Assembly (NCBI RefSeq): GCF_020524345.1
Contig: NZ_JAIVLH010000014.1
Location: 111,032 to 175,031, forward strand
Reading direction: 5' to 3'
From: Metabacillus niabensis
GTDB taxonomy: Bacteria > Bacillota > Bacilli > Bacillales > Bacillaceae
Length of the DNA: 64,000 nt
Notes under the pieces: generated by a model
Told to the model about the DNA's origin: nothing
What the model saw: the letters and a program-made list of their open reading frames with translations, nothing else
Databases searched by the model: none
In this document: positions 8,793 to 17,234 of the stretch, in pieces
How positions within the stretch are numbered: the first letter of the stretch is position 1
Layout of the letters: every line of letters starts with the position of its first letter
Translations under genes and position numbers: made by a program

Positions 8793-8872
8793 GCAAGAAC
8801 CCTTCTTTTACCAAACACATACGATGATGTATTGAAATCATTATTCATTTGATAACGGAAGGGGAAAAGGTA

Positions 8873-9094
8873 ATGCCGGCTTTTGTTGGTCCCATTGAAT
8901 TAAATAGTATCGATAGTTCTGCAGTTTTTAAGGTTGGAGATACGTTTAGCTTATCTCCTAAATCCTCAGATAAGTCCTCTTTAGGATCTGGTGTAGCTAA
9001 TACTGGAGATTTCACCAATACAGAAAATGTTTTTAATATTACAAATTTTGAAGATAGTGATGTAATAGACCAAACTAACATTTTTAATTTTTAA
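8873..9094 (+). CDS. yueG: GerPF-like spore germination protein (YueG)
   Basis: The 73-residue protein starts MPAFVGPIELNSIDSSAVFKVGD, the signature of the GerPA/GerPF family needed for nutrient access through the spore coat. Its C-terminal half is rich in Asn, Thr, Asp and Phe. The ATG at 8873 follows GGAAGGGG. It lies between yueF and yueH exactly as in B. subtilis. Mother-cell (sigma-K) expression is expected from the family; I did not identify the promoter. Confidence 0.85.
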   Translation: MPAFVGPIELNSIDSSAVFKVGDTFSLSPKSSDKSSLGSGVANTGDFTNTENVFNITNFEDSDVIDQTNIFNF

Positions 9095-9100
9095 ATCACA

Positions 9101-9149
9101 AAGAACTGCTTATCTAGTGAATGATGCTTGATAAGCAGTTCTTATTTCT
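9101..9149 (+). terminator. Terminator after yueG
   Basis: A 14-bp stem, AAGAACTGCTTATC/GATAAGCAGTTCTT, is followed by ATTTCTT. Confidence 0.8.
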
Positions 9150-9229
9150 TACTAACAAATTCCTGACAGCTGAAATTCGTTTGGACATCGATTATAATAT
9201 TTTCATAGAAAGTGGAAAGGATGGCTCGA

Positions 9230-9478
9230 ATGAAAATTAGAAAAGCAAATGTGAAGAACGACAATATTACTATTACAAATGTGTATATTTATGAAAATAA
9301 AAAAGAGGAATACAGCTTAATCGCAATACCTGCAATTGAATGGTCTACGACAATTTCCTATGAAGAAAAAAGGGACGAGCTGTACAGTCGTTTAATTACA
9401 TCATTAGCAAAAAGTACGGAACAAGAGACAGCAGATGAACTAGCCAGAAAAGTACAACAGTGGGTTAGTGAAATGTAA
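9230..9478 (+). CDS. yueH: YueH family protein of unknown function
   Basis: The 82-residue soluble protein has the same length and place as B. subtilis YueH. It begins MKIRKANVKNDNITITNVYI and has a helical C-terminus (ADELARKVQQWVSEM). I take the ATG at 9230, eight bases after GGAAAGGA; an upstream GTG/ATG pair would place the start too close to that site. No catalytic motif is seen. Confidence 0.75.
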   Translation: MKIRKANVKNDNITITNVYIYENKKEEYSLIAIPAIEWSTTISYEEKRDELYSRLITSLAKSTEQETADELARKVQQWVSEM

Positions 9479-9490
9479 TAGCATAACAAA

Positions 9491-9518
9491 AAAGAGGCTT
9501 AAATCAAAAGGCCTCTTT
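9491..9518 (-). terminator. Terminator for the HpaB-like gene, convergent with yueH
   Basis: The stem AAAGAGGC/GCCTCTTT has an A-run on its left, giving TTTTTTGTT after the stem on the minus strand. It overlaps the 3' end of the minus-strand gene and may also help stop yueH. Confidence 0.75.
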
Positions 9519-10955
9519 ATCTATTCCTAGCTCTAAAAATTTCTCTACTTCACGAATATATTCTTCCCGAGGATATCCATTATAAAGTGTCGAAGATAAT
9601 CGAACAGGATCTCCAAAAAAATAACGTTCATATTGAGTTTGACGTGTGCCAAAGCTGCTCATTGTTAGGTCCCAGGCAAGTCTAAATAATTTCGATTTTG
9701 TCTTGGCATCACAAGCAGATCCCTGACAATAACGGTTAATGTCTGTGGATATGTCAGATGCAAAATCCTCTTCAGATGGAATGGCTACCAAACCACCTGC
9801 CCCTATCAACTGTATAATCTCCATCATACGCGGATACAGTTTAGGAAATAAATTAGATGCAACAAATAAAGAATGACTATTTGGTACCATTGTTCCCCAT
9901 TCATCCATTTTCGCCTCGAGCTCAGAACGATCCAGTAAAGCCTTCATTGTTTCCAACCCAATAATCATCTCACTGATTTTATCTTGTATATGGTGGTATT
10001 CTGTAATATTTAATGTCATAACCAATTTCTGTGCTAAACCAAGGATAAATTCGGTTTTTACTATTTGTCTAATAATAACTTGATGAAGAGTATGTGGAGT
10101 GAAGCTGCTTCTTGAAAAGAGCTTAAGAGCCAAGTCTTGCCGATGATAAAAAAAGACACGATTCCAAGGAACTAATACTTTATCGAACACAATCATTGTA
10201 TCCATTTCATGAAAACGAGAAGAAAGTGGATGATTAAAGGTCGATTCATCTTGAATAAAAGAATCACGGCAAATAAATTTTACTCCCTTAGTATCGGTTG
10301 GAATACTGAAGCAAAAGGCATATTCATCACTTTGTCCAGTCGGTAAAATTAAGATTTCATCGGTCATGCCGCCCTGTGTAGCCAACATTCTTGCTCCCTG
10401 AACAATTAGGCCATCTGCAGTCTTATTCATAATCTTAGTAGCAATGGGGTGAGTCAAGTGTTCTTCATAGCTCTGTGAGCGGTTTACTTGCGGGTTAATA
10501 AAGCTATGGGTAAAGGAAAGATCATTTTCGCGAGCTGTTTCATACATCTTCAACAAATTTTTGGAGAACTCTTCATCTTGCTCTTTAAGTAATGAGGCAG
10601 AAGAGGCGAAGGTCATCATAACCGTATTTAAGTAATCGGGTGTTCTTCCCATTAGTCCAGCTGTTTTCTTTGCCCATGTCTTTATCATAAATCTTCTGGA
10701 CTCTAGATCTTCTTTTGACTTTGGTTGTAAGAAAGACAATCCCACTCTTTGTGAGGTAGCAGGTGATGGATATGTCATTTTTGAAACCAGCTCAGGAGAA
10801 AGCTGCAAATCATAAAGTGATGCTTTTGCTTGCATAGCTCCCTTATAAGCAGGATGTTGAGATAATATGCCATGTATCTTTTCACCTTTTATCCATATAT
10901 TTGGCTTCAGTTCATTCATACGGTTTAAGTATTGTTCTCCATCAATAGCAGGCAT
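9504..10955 (-). CDS. 4-hydroxyphenylacetate 3-hydroxylase family FADH2-dependent monooxygenase (HpaB/YoaI-like)
   Basis: The 483-residue protein matches the large oxygenase component HpaB of two-component flavin monooxygenases: the N-terminal block GEQYLNRMNELKPNIWIKGE, the middle FADH2-binding region around MNKTADGLIVQGARMLATQGG, and the C-terminal four-helix region with GAGGLVAIPSE. Such enzymes hydroxylate phenols using reduced FAD from a separate reductase (HpaC), which is not encoded here. Length equals B. subtilis YoaI, but that gene is elsewhere in B. subtilis, so this is an insertion into the conserved block. The ribosome binding site (AAGGAGTG) is good. Confidence 0.85.
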   Translation of the reverse strand: MPAIDGEQYLNRMNELKPNIWIKGEKIHGILSQHPAYKGAMQAKASLYDLQLSPELVSKMTYPSPATSQRVGLSFLQPKSKEDLESRRFMIKTWAKKTAGLMGRTPDYLNTVMMTFASSASLLKEQDEEFSKNLLKMYETARENDLSFTHSFINPQVNRSQSYEEHLTHPIATKIMNKTADGLIVQGARMLATQGGMTDEILILPTGQSDEYAFCFSIPTDTKGVKFICRDSFIQDESTFNHPLSSRFHEMDTMIVFDKVLVPWNRVFFYHRQDLALKLFSRSSFTPHTLHQVIIRQIVKTEFILGLAQKLVMTLNITEYHHIQDKISEMIIGLETMKALLDRSELEAKMDEWGTMVPNSHSLFVASNLFPKLYPRMMEIIQLIGAGGLVAIPSEEDFASDISTDINRYCQGSACDAKTKSKLFRLAWDLTMSSFGTRQTQYERYFFGDPVRLSSTLYNGYPREEYIREVEKFLELGIDKEAF

Positions 10956-11200
10956 TAATTTTCACTCCTTACAGTATATGTAACTACTATATGCCAGTAA
11001 ATTTTGAGGGGTGAGCATACAGAAGGTTAAAAACAATGTTGGAAATTGATGAAGAGTTATTAAAGGAATTGAAAAGGCAATAGTTGAATATTGTTACTAA
11101 TAATAACAAATAACAAAATGTAAGCGTTTTCTAAATGTTTTAGATTGAAGCTCTATGGAAAAAATATAGCTAATAATCTCTTTACAAGGGTGTGAGAGGT

Positions 11201-11317
11201 ATGCATGAAGAAAACTTTATTAAAGGAATGCTTTGGGCTACGCTACTCAGTATTCCACTGTGGCTATCTTTCTTTGGATGGTTGAAATTGACGCTAACAT
11301 TTCTTCGTTTTTTATAA
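11201..11317 (+). CDS. Small hydrophobic membrane protein, 38 residues
   Basis: The ATG at 11201 follows a GTGAGAGGT ribosome binding site. The 38-residue product begins MHEENFIKGMLWATLLSIPL, continues with WLSFFGWLKLTLTFLRFL, and forms one likely amphipathic or membrane helix. I do not recognise it. The gap 10956-11200 otherwise holds only a 14-codon open frame at about 11037. Codon use and the ribosome binding site support a real gene. Confidence 0.5.
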   Translation: MHEENFIKGMLWATLLSIPLWLSFFGWLKLTLTFLRFL

Positions 11318-11461
11318 AAAATACGAGATTGAACATTTTAGAGATATAGGATAATAGTAGTATATATAAGAAAATATTCATAAATAAATGATTCACTATT
11401 TAAAAATCTGTAGTAGAATAGAGTTAATTAGAAATTATTGGTTATGTTGTATGGGGGATCA

Positions 11462-12685
11462 ATGATGGAAGTTTTTGTCGCAAGACAGCCAATTTTTAAC
11501 TTAAAAGAGGAAGCTATCGCCTACGAGCTTCTATATAGAGGGAGTAATGAAAATGTCTTTCCGGAGATAGATGGTGATCAAGCGACTACAGAAGTAATTA
11601 TCAATAGTTTCTTGAATATAGGGTTACATGATCTGTCAGAGGGAAAGAGATGTTTTGTTAACTTTACCGAAAGTTTATTAAAATCCAAAGTACCGACTTT
11701 TTTTAATCCAGGTTCAATTGTGGTTGAAATATTGGAAAATGTTGCAATAGATGAGGACTTAATTTCCACCTGTAAAGAATTAAAGGAATTAGGCTATACA
11801 ATTGCTTTAGATGATTTTTTAATACAAGAGCAATCTGACTGCTTTCCAAAACTGATACAGTATATTGATATTATTAAAGTTGATTTTCTTCAAACAACGA
11901 AACAGTTTCAAAGAGAAATGGTAAGAAAATATCAGCCGCACAATATTACGCTCCTGGCTGAAAAGGTCGAAACGAGAGATGACTTTTTATTTGCAAAACA
12001 GGCAGGTTACTCGTATTTTCAAGGCTATTTTTTTAGTCGTCCTAATATTATTTCCAGTCATGATGTACCTGTTTATCTAAAAACGTATTATCACATATTA
12101 GCTGAACTATCAAAAACAGAGCCTGATATAGATGTGATCGCAAATTCCATTGAACAAGATATTTCCATTTCTTACAAATTGCTAAAACTAATTAATTCTC
12201 CCGCATTTCGTCCTGTAAATAAAATTGAGTCAATTAAGCAGGCGATCGTTTTATTGGGGTTAAATGAATTAAAAAAGTGGATATATGTATTATCACTTAA
12301 GAGTATGAAAGAACCTGATGATCATGACATGCAGGAGGTTATTAAATTATCTTTGGTTCGGGGGAAATTGTGCGAACAAATTGCTCATTATCTTGGGAAC
12401 TCACATTCAGCTCCTTATATGTTAACAGGCATGTTTTCTTTAATTGATACATTGATGCACAGAAGTATTTCAGAGGTATTAAAAGATTTGCCACTATCAG
12501 ATGATATACAAGATGCCCTTCTTGGAAAGGAAAACGATTTACATAAGGTATTAGTTTGGTCTATCCAAATCGAAAAAGCGGATTGGGATATCAAAGACTT
12601 ACCGATTTCTCAAGAAGTAATCAATCATTTTTATTTGAAAGCGATTGAATGGGCTTCAAAATTAATGAAGATGAGTGCCAGTTAG
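11462..12685 (+). CDS. yuxH: EAL/HDOD-domain signalling protein (YuxH)
   Basis: The 407-residue protein has an N-terminal EAL-like domain (FVARQPIFNLKEEAIAYELLYRG; the EAL motif itself is replaced by ELL) and a C-terminal HDOD domain from about residue 195 (SIEQDISISYKLLKLINSP; IKQAIVLLGLNELKKW). The degenerate EAL domain is unlikely to hydrolyse c-di-GMP but could bind it. B. subtilis YuxH has the same layout and lies near the com genes. The start is ATG 11462 or the adjacent ATG 11465, after TGGGGGA. Confidence 0.85.
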   Translation: MMEVFVARQPIFNLKEEAIAYELLYRGSNENVFPEIDGDQATTEVIINSFLNIGLHDLSEGKRCFVNFTESLLKSKVPTFFNPGSIVVEILENVAIDEDLISTCKELKELGYTIALDDFLIQEQSDCFPKLIQYIDIIKVDFLQTTKQFQREMVRKYQPHNITLLAEKVETRDDFLFAKQAGYSYFQGYFFSRPNIISSHDVPVYLKTYYHILAELSKTEPDIDVIANSIEQDISISYKLLKLINSPAFRPVNKIESIKQAIVLLGLNELKKWIYVLSLKSMKEPDDHDMQEVIKLSLVRGKLCEQIAHYLGNSHSAPYMLTGMFSLIDTLMHRSISEVLKDLPLSDDIQDALLGKENDLHKVLVWSIQIEKADWDIKDLPISQEVINHFYLKAIEWASKLMKMSAS

Positions 12686-12707
12686 TCTAACGGGCACTCA
12701 TTTTTTG
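12671..12707 (+). terminator. Terminator after yuxH, overlapping its stop
   Basis: ATGAGTGCC (12671-12679) pairs with GGCACTCAT (12693-12701) and is followed by TTTTT; the stop codon lies in the loop. Confidence 0.8.
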
Positions 12708-12745
12708 TTGCTTAGCAAAATTATAAAATTCTTGAACTTTGGATA

Positions 12746-12878
12746 AGCGCTTTGACATCCAGCTCCAGCGCCTAGCCCCTCTAGGGTCTAGCCACAAATG
12801 AATGGAAGACAAAGAAAAGAACGTCTTCTATTCATTTGCGTTTTATTTGCCCGAGCAGATCAAGGCGCTTTCGCTTTT
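12746..12878. repeat. REP-like dispersed element A with internal hairpin
   Basis: The segment begins AGCGCTTTGACATCC and ends AAGGCGCTTTCGCTTTT, and it is more GC-rich than its surroundings. A 16-bp inverted repeat (12795-12810 with 12823-12838, one G·T pair) sits inside. Blocks CCTCTAGGGTCTAG (12777-12790) and ATTTGCCC…GATCAAGGCGCTT recur in the opposite orientation in the element at 24558-24690. Elements of this type are common in Bacillaceae intergenic regions. The 313-base gap 12686-12998 holds nothing else I can name. Confidence 0.65.
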
Positions 12879-12998
12879 GTTCATTATAGAATAAGAAAAG
12901 GAAGGAATTAGACCACTTATGTAGAATTGTACTGGTAGAATGGCAAAAATTGAATGTCCTCAACAATTTGATACTTAAAAGGAGGTCTTGAACACTCT

Positions 12999-13223
12999 AT
13001 GCGTAGGCAGCCAACATTTTTTGTACTGGACGATAAGATGGTTGCGGTGTTTTCGGTGGAAAAGGACAATTGTAAAGTAACAATGGAATGCTTGTTTTCA
13101 AAGACAGGTATAGAAGATTACACCTTAGAGTATCATGGACCTAATGAAAAGAAAGCTGAATTGATGAATTTAGCAATTGAAGAGGCGCATCATATTTTTG
13201 AAACGAACATATTAACGGTATAA
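12999..13223 (+). CDS. Small hypothetical protein, 74 residues
   Basis: It encodes a soluble, acidic 74-residue protein that starts MRRQPTFFVLDDKMVAVFSV and ends in an amphipathic helix. The GGAGGT ribosome binding site is 12 bases from the ATG, a little far. I do not recognise the family. It lies between yuxH and degQ, where B. subtilis also has a small uncharacterised gene (yuzC), but I cannot claim homology. Confidence 0.55.
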   Translation: MRRQPTFFVLDDKMVAVFSVEKDNCKVTMECLFSKTGIEDYTLEYHGPNEKKAELMNLAIEEAHHIFETNILTV

Positions 13224-13398
13224 AAATAATCTGTAGAGATCTGCATGTTATAAACGTGTGGATCTTTTTTTTGAATCGTACCATCTACCCCCTTATAGTA
13301 GGCATACAATGCCGAATAGTATGTTGGTTATCCATAAATGACATAAAACAGGTGAAAAGAACAATAAAGGTAGTGTCGAAAATGTATAATTTGGACTA

Positions 13399-13425
13399 TT
13401 GCGTTTCAGTTGCGGTATCACGCAT
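13399..13425 (+). promoter_or_regulatory. ComA-box-like site upstream of degQ
   Basis: TTGCGG (13410-13415), four bases, then ACGCAT (13420-13425) resembles the ComA dyad TTGCGG-N4-CCGCAA, with one perfect half and one partial half. A further half-site TTGCGT lies upstream at 13399-13404, as in ComA targets with three recognition elements. The site is about 115 bases before the degQ start. In B. subtilis degQ is activated by ComA~P. The gap 13224-13539 has no credible gene. Confidence 0.6.
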
Positions 13426-13539
13426 TATGTCTTACGAATTATTTTCGGTGCGTACAGATCGTATTTGAATTAAAATTAATATATGAAAACACGTTAAACT
13501 GGTTTGGTTTTGTTACCAATCTATGAGGAGTGTGAAACT

Positions 13540-13680
13540 GTGAATCAGAAGAAAATCGACGAAATGACTGAGTTATTACTTCGAATTGAAAAAGAGTTAA
13601 AAGAATCGAAACAGTCCCTTGAACTACTTAATAAAAGTATTGACAAATATGATAAATATGCATTTTTAAATGTATCTTAA
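13540..13680 (+). CDS. degQ: Degradation enzyme regulation protein DegQ
   Basis: The 46-residue helical protein, with a GTG start after GAGGAG, has exactly the length of B. subtilis DegQ. Matching features are the leucine-rich start (EMTELLLRIEKELKES), the block LLNKSIDKYDKYAF, and the position just upstream of comQ. DegQ stimulates phosphotransfer from DegS to DegU and so links quorum sensing to exoenzyme production. A ComA-box-like site lies upstream and a terminator follows directly. Confidence 0.88.
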   Translation: MNQKKIDEMTELLLRIEKELKESKQSLELLNKSIDKYDKYAFLNVS

Positions 13681-13682
13681 GA

Positions 13683-13712
13683 AACTTGGCTGATAGCCAG
13701 GTTTTTTTTTTA
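13683..13712 (+). terminator. Terminator after degQ
   Basis: The stem AACTTGGCT/AGCCAGGTT around GAT is followed by nine T's, two bases after the degQ stop. Confidence 0.9.
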
Positions 13713-13741
13713 TTGACATATTTTGGTCATTGGGGTAAAAA
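13713..13741 (+). promoter_or_regulatory. Probable sigma-A promoter for comQXP
   Basis: A perfect -35 TTGACA (13713-13718) is followed after 17 bases by TAAAAA (13736-13741). A second TATAAT occurs at about 13759. The promoter begins in the tail of the degQ terminator, so comQ is transcribed independently of degQ. Confidence 0.6.
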
Positions 13742-13810
13742 TGTATTAGATAATAGGTATAATAGATTCTTTTTCTACTAAAAATAACAGGTATATAGTA
13801 ATATAAGCAT

Positions 13811-14755
13811 ATGGAGGTGATTGGAATAGAAATATCATCTAAGGTAGTGAAACAACAAATGATTAATACCATTACCTCTTGTGTGAATAATACTGAATTA
13901 AAGAATCTTTTACTCTCTTTCTTAACGAATAAAGAGGATCTTCCATTTGCACAGTTAACGCTGATCCATTATCAATCTTTTGGTGGAAAAGATGAGGAAA
14001 TTACACAAGTAGCAGCTGCGGTAGAACTCCTTGTTTTATCTTTTGATATGCTTGATGATCTTGAAGATTTAGATAATGTGGACGAGCCTTGGATGAAAAT
14101 TGAACATCCAATAGCCCTTAATGCTGCAACAACGTTGTATACATTGAGCAAGCTCGCTGTTTTATCCCTTCAATCTTCGCTTAAGTATCAGATAGTAGAA
14201 GCATTCATCAAATTTTCTATTCAAGCAATGGAAGGACAACATGTAGATTTAAAAAACTCCATATTAACTGAGGAAGACTGTTTGGAAGTCATGAAAAACA
14301 AGTCCGGTTCATTAATAGCCCTTGCCTCAGTAAGTGGCATGCTGCTTGCCGGCACAAATTCTCCAGCTGTAGAAGAATATTCTTATCAATTAGGTATTGC
14401 AGCACAAATCGATAATGATTTTAGAGATCTATTTAATCCACTCAAAAATGATGTATCTTCACAAAAGAAATCACTGGCATATCTATATCTTCAAAAAAAA
14501 TACAATGATCACGCTATAGAAATTTTAGAAGGCTTCACTAGTGGCATGCCAATCAACGAATACTTTGGCAGCCCGTTAAAACTAAAACAAAAGCTGATAG
14601 ATGCCGGAGTCGCTCAATACTTAAATGTAATGAAACAAATTGCGATCAGCAAAGCAACCCGGATGATTATGCAATTACCAATTGATCATAATCAAAGTGA
14701 GCGTTTAATTGCTCATTTGATCATAAAATTAAATCCCGAAAACAAGGAGAGATAA
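13811..14755 (+). CDS. comQ: ComX-modifying isoprenyl transferase ComQ
   Basis: ComQ attaches an isoprenyl group to a tryptophan of pre-ComX and takes part in processing. The protein has the trans-prenyltransferase fold with a first Asp-rich motif at about residues 79-88 (DMLDDLEDLD) and a second around 201-206 (DNDFRD). The start is uncertain. ATG 13811 has no ribosome binding site because it forms part of a strong GGAGGTGA sequence, and no in-frame ATG, GTG or TTG sits at normal spacing after it (the best-spaced codon is ATA at 13826). Alignment by eye to B. subtilis suggests the conserved part begins near QQMINTI, residue 15. It is followed after 2 bases by comX. Confidence 0.88.
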   Translation: MEVIGIEISSKVVKQQMINTITSCVNNTELKNLLLSFLTNKEDLPFAQLTLIHYQSFGGKDEEITQVAAAVELLVLSFDMLDDLEDLDNVDEPWMKIEHPIALNAATTLYTLSKLAVLSLQSSLKYQIVEAFIKFSIQAMEGQHVDLKNSILTEEDCLEVMKNKSGSLIALASVSGMLLAGTNSPAVEEYSYQLGIAAQIDNDFRDLFNPLKNDVSSQKKSLAYLYLQKKYNDHAIEILEGFTSGMPINEYFGSPLKLKQKLIDAGVAQYLNVMKQIAISKATRMIMQLPIDHNQSERLIAHLIIKLNPENKER

Positions 14756-14757
14756 CT

Positions 14758-14916
14758 ATGCAAGAAATCGTAAACTTTCTAGTTGAAAACCCTGATGTAT
14801 TAGAAAAAGTAGTAAATGGAGAAGCTAGTTTACTAGGTGTAGATTTGGACGATGTTTTAGGATTGATTGAGGGGATTAAGGAAGCAGGGAAGATGTTTAG
14901 TACTTTCTGGATATAA
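14758..14916 (+). CDS. comX: Competence pheromone precursor ComX
   Basis: The 52-residue peptide begins MQEIVNFLVENPDVLEKVVN and ends KMFSTFWI, with the single tryptophan (W51) expected to be prenylated by ComQ placed next to last. The N-terminal half follows the ComX pattern (MQ-L/I-nYFL…P), while the C-terminal mature part is strain-specific, as is typical. The ribosome binding site AAGGAGAG lies inside the end of comQ. The secreted modified peptide is sensed by ComP, encoded next. Confidence 0.93.
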   Translation: MQEIVNFLVENPDVLEKVVNGEASLLGVDLDDVLGLIEGIKEAGKMFSTFWI

Positions 14917-14937
14917 TGTTTGTGAAGGGTGTTTGTA

Positions 14938-17232
14938 ATGCGAAATAACTTCAACAAGACATTCATATTCTTTGTTATTTTAAGTATGATCTTTTCAATT
15001 TACTTAACAACACTGAATATTAACCATCCATATGTTGGAGCGAATGTAAAAATAAATGAAAATAAAGAGATAACTATTACTTTCATTGAACCGAAATCAT
15101 GGGCTGAAAAGGCAGGTATCCAAAGTGGAGATGTAGTTGTTGAAGTTAATGGTGAAGATCCTATTAAACATAAACCAATTACTGAATTCAATGTCATCGA
15201 ACAAGTTGAGTCATTTTCACTTGATAGGAATGGAGTAATCAAAGAATATTCAATAAAAAATGAAACTATTTTTAGTACGCAAAGCTTACTTATCATAATT
15301 ATTCCCTTTACTGTTCTAACTTTATGCCTTTTTTGTAGTTTTTATATTTATAAATCAAATAAAAGGTCAAATCTTAAATCTGCAAATTTATTAAATTTAT
15401 TTTTATTAATTATTGCAGTAGCATATATAAGTGCCACAGGTTCTTCAAAGGGAGATATAATTAGTAGGTATGTTAATCTTTGCTTATTTTTATTAGTTCC
15501 AGTAAGCTATCTTCATTTTTTATATCAATATTTTCTTGAGCTTGGTAAAAAATTATTTAGTATAAATTATATTAAGCTCGGATATAGCATAGTTGGTATT
15601 AATCTTGGCTTAGAGATAGCACAGGATATAATTCACTTTAATTTCCAAGTTAATAAGTTTATTAATTTAACCACGTTCTTTATAATGTTAGTTTTGACTT
15701 TTGTACTCAAATTTACTGGTTTAAAAAAAATTAAATACTCTGAGCAGGCATATATAGTAAAAGTGCTAATTGTTACAAATGTATTAGCATTTTCACCATT
15801 TTTATTATTTTATGTAATCCCTTATATTATTTTTCAAAATTATGTGTTCCCACCGACCCTATTAGCAACATTTTTATTACTTATACCATTTTCACTTGTG
15901 TATCAATTTTTGGCAACAAAAATATATGATATTGAATTCTTACTTGGACGAATTAGATATTATTCATTGTTAGCGGTAATCCCGACCTTTGTAATGGTGG
16001 GAATTATGCTTACTCTAAAAGAAAAAAATCCAGATTTTTATCAAATTCAGCTCTCAGTAGCTATCTTCTTCTGTCTGATCCTAGTCTTCTACATCAAAGA
16101 AATCTTCGACTTCCGTTTTAGGCTTAAGCGATTTTCTGAGAAATACAATTATCAGGATAGTATTTTCAAATATACTCAAAGCATCCGAAAGGCGAGTAAT
16201 TTAGATCAGGTTATTTCTGAGCTGAAGCAGGTTATTGTTGATGTGTTGCTTGTCAGTAAGGCTTATTTTATTGAAGTTGATAAGCTTAAGAATATTAGAT
16301 CAATAGATCCACAGGCTAAGGAAGCAGATTATGGGGCATATGTTTCTGAAATCCAAGAAGTTTCTAATGAAATTGGTAAGATTATTGAAGTGGATAAGGG
16401 GTTTATTATTAATATAGGTGTAACAGATGATCGAAGCTATGTGTTAGTGTGTTTGTCTATATTAAATACACCGATTTTAACTCGCGATGAAATATCATGG
16501 TTAAAGACACTATCCTTTTATACGAATGTTTCATTGGAAAATTTCTTGAAAATTGATGAGTTAATGCAGCATTTACAAAAGGTTGAAACAGAAGGGGAAA
16601 ATCCAGGCTGGTTAACGAAACTTTTATTTTCAATTGAGGAAAAACAGCGTTCTAACTTAGCGAAGGATTTGCATGACTCTGTCTTACAAGACTTAGTCTC
16701 ATTAAAAAGGCAGTGTGAATTAGCGCTTGCTGAGGCAAATGACGAAGGATTAAAAAGTCAGTTACAAAACATGAATAGTAGTATGACACGGATTATAAAA
16801 ACAACAAGAGAAACCTGCCAGGAATTACGTCCTCAGTTGCTTTATGATTTAGGTCTTGTAAAAGCATTAACTAAATTAGTAGCTCAATATCAAGAAATTG
16901 TAAACTTTGATATTCGGTTAAATACAGGAAACTTCACAAAAACATTAGATATTGATGCACAGTTGAATATTTATCGAATTGTCCAGGAGTTACTCACAAA
17001 TGCACATAAGCATTCACAGGCAACCAATGTTCTCATTATTTTAGTTTGTATAAAAGACAAAATCGTTTTTCATTACGAGGATAATGGAGTCGGCTTTGAG
17101 CCTAGTGAATTGGAAGATAAAGCAGAGAGTATGGGGCTTTCAGGTATAAGTGAACGGGTTAAGGCGCTTAAGGGCTCTTTTTCTGTTGAAACCTCACTGG
17201 GCAATGGTCTAAAATTAGATATTGAAATATAA
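14938..17232 (+). CDS. comP: ComX-sensing membrane histidine kinase ComP
   Basis: The 764-residue protein has TM1 (residues 7-24), a PDZ-like extracellular domain (about 30-100, WAEKAGIQSGDVVVEVNGEDP), then about seven or eight more helices to residue ~385, a cytoplasmic linker, a HisKA_3 domain with H579 (LAKDLHDSVLQDL) and a C-terminal ATPase domain (NGVGFEP; GLSGISERV). This is the ComP layout, and the length is close to the B. subtilis 769. I start at ATG 14938 after AAGGG. The 5' part is notably AT-rich, consistent with fast divergence of comQXP. Confidence 0.93.
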   Translation: MRNNFNKTFIFFVILSMIFSIYLTTLNINHPYVGANVKINENKEITITFIEPKSWAEKAGIQSGDVVVEVNGEDPIKHKPITEFNVIEQVESFSLDRNGVIKEYSIKNETIFSTQSLLIIIIPFTVLTLCLFCSFYIYKSNKRSNLKSANLLNLFLLIIAVAYISATGSSKGDIISRYVNLCLFLLVPVSYLHFLYQYFLELGKKLFSINYIKLGYSIVGINLGLEIAQDIIHFNFQVNKFINLTTFFIMLVLTFVLKFTGLKKIKYSEQAYIVKVLIVTNVLAFSPFLLFYVIPYIIFQNYVFPPTLLATFLLLIPFSLVYQFLATKIYDIEFLLGRIRYYSLLAVIPTFVMVGIMLTLKEKNPDFYQIQLSVAIFFCLILVFYIKEIFDFRFRLKRFSEKYNYQDSIFKYTQSIRKASNLDQVISELKQVIVDVLLVSKAYFIEVDKLKNIRSIDPQAKEADYGAYVSEIQEVSNEIGKIIEVDKGFIINIGVTDDRSYVLVCLSILNTPILTRDEISWLKTLSFYTNVSLENFLKIDELMQHLQKVETEGENPGWLTKLLFSIEEKQRSNLAKDLHDSVLQDLVSLKRQCELALAEANDEGLKSQLQNMNSSMTRIIKTTRETCQELRPQLLYDLGLVKALTKLVAQYQEIVNFDIRLNTGNFTKTLDIDAQLNIYRIVQELLTNAHKHSQATNVLIILVCIKDKIVFHYEDNGVGFEPSELEDKAESMGLSGISERVKALKGSFSVETSLGNGLKLDIEI

Positions 17233-17234
17233 TA

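Noticed and set aside
11037..11082. Short open frame MLEIDEELLKELKRQ
   Set aside because: Only about 14 codons with a poor ribosome binding site; could be a remnant, but there is not enough to support a gene.
13256..13468. 70-codon open frame between the 74-residue gene and degQ
   Set aside because: No ribosome binding site, unlikely composition, and it covers the ComA-box-like site; it is probably untranslated regulatory DNA.
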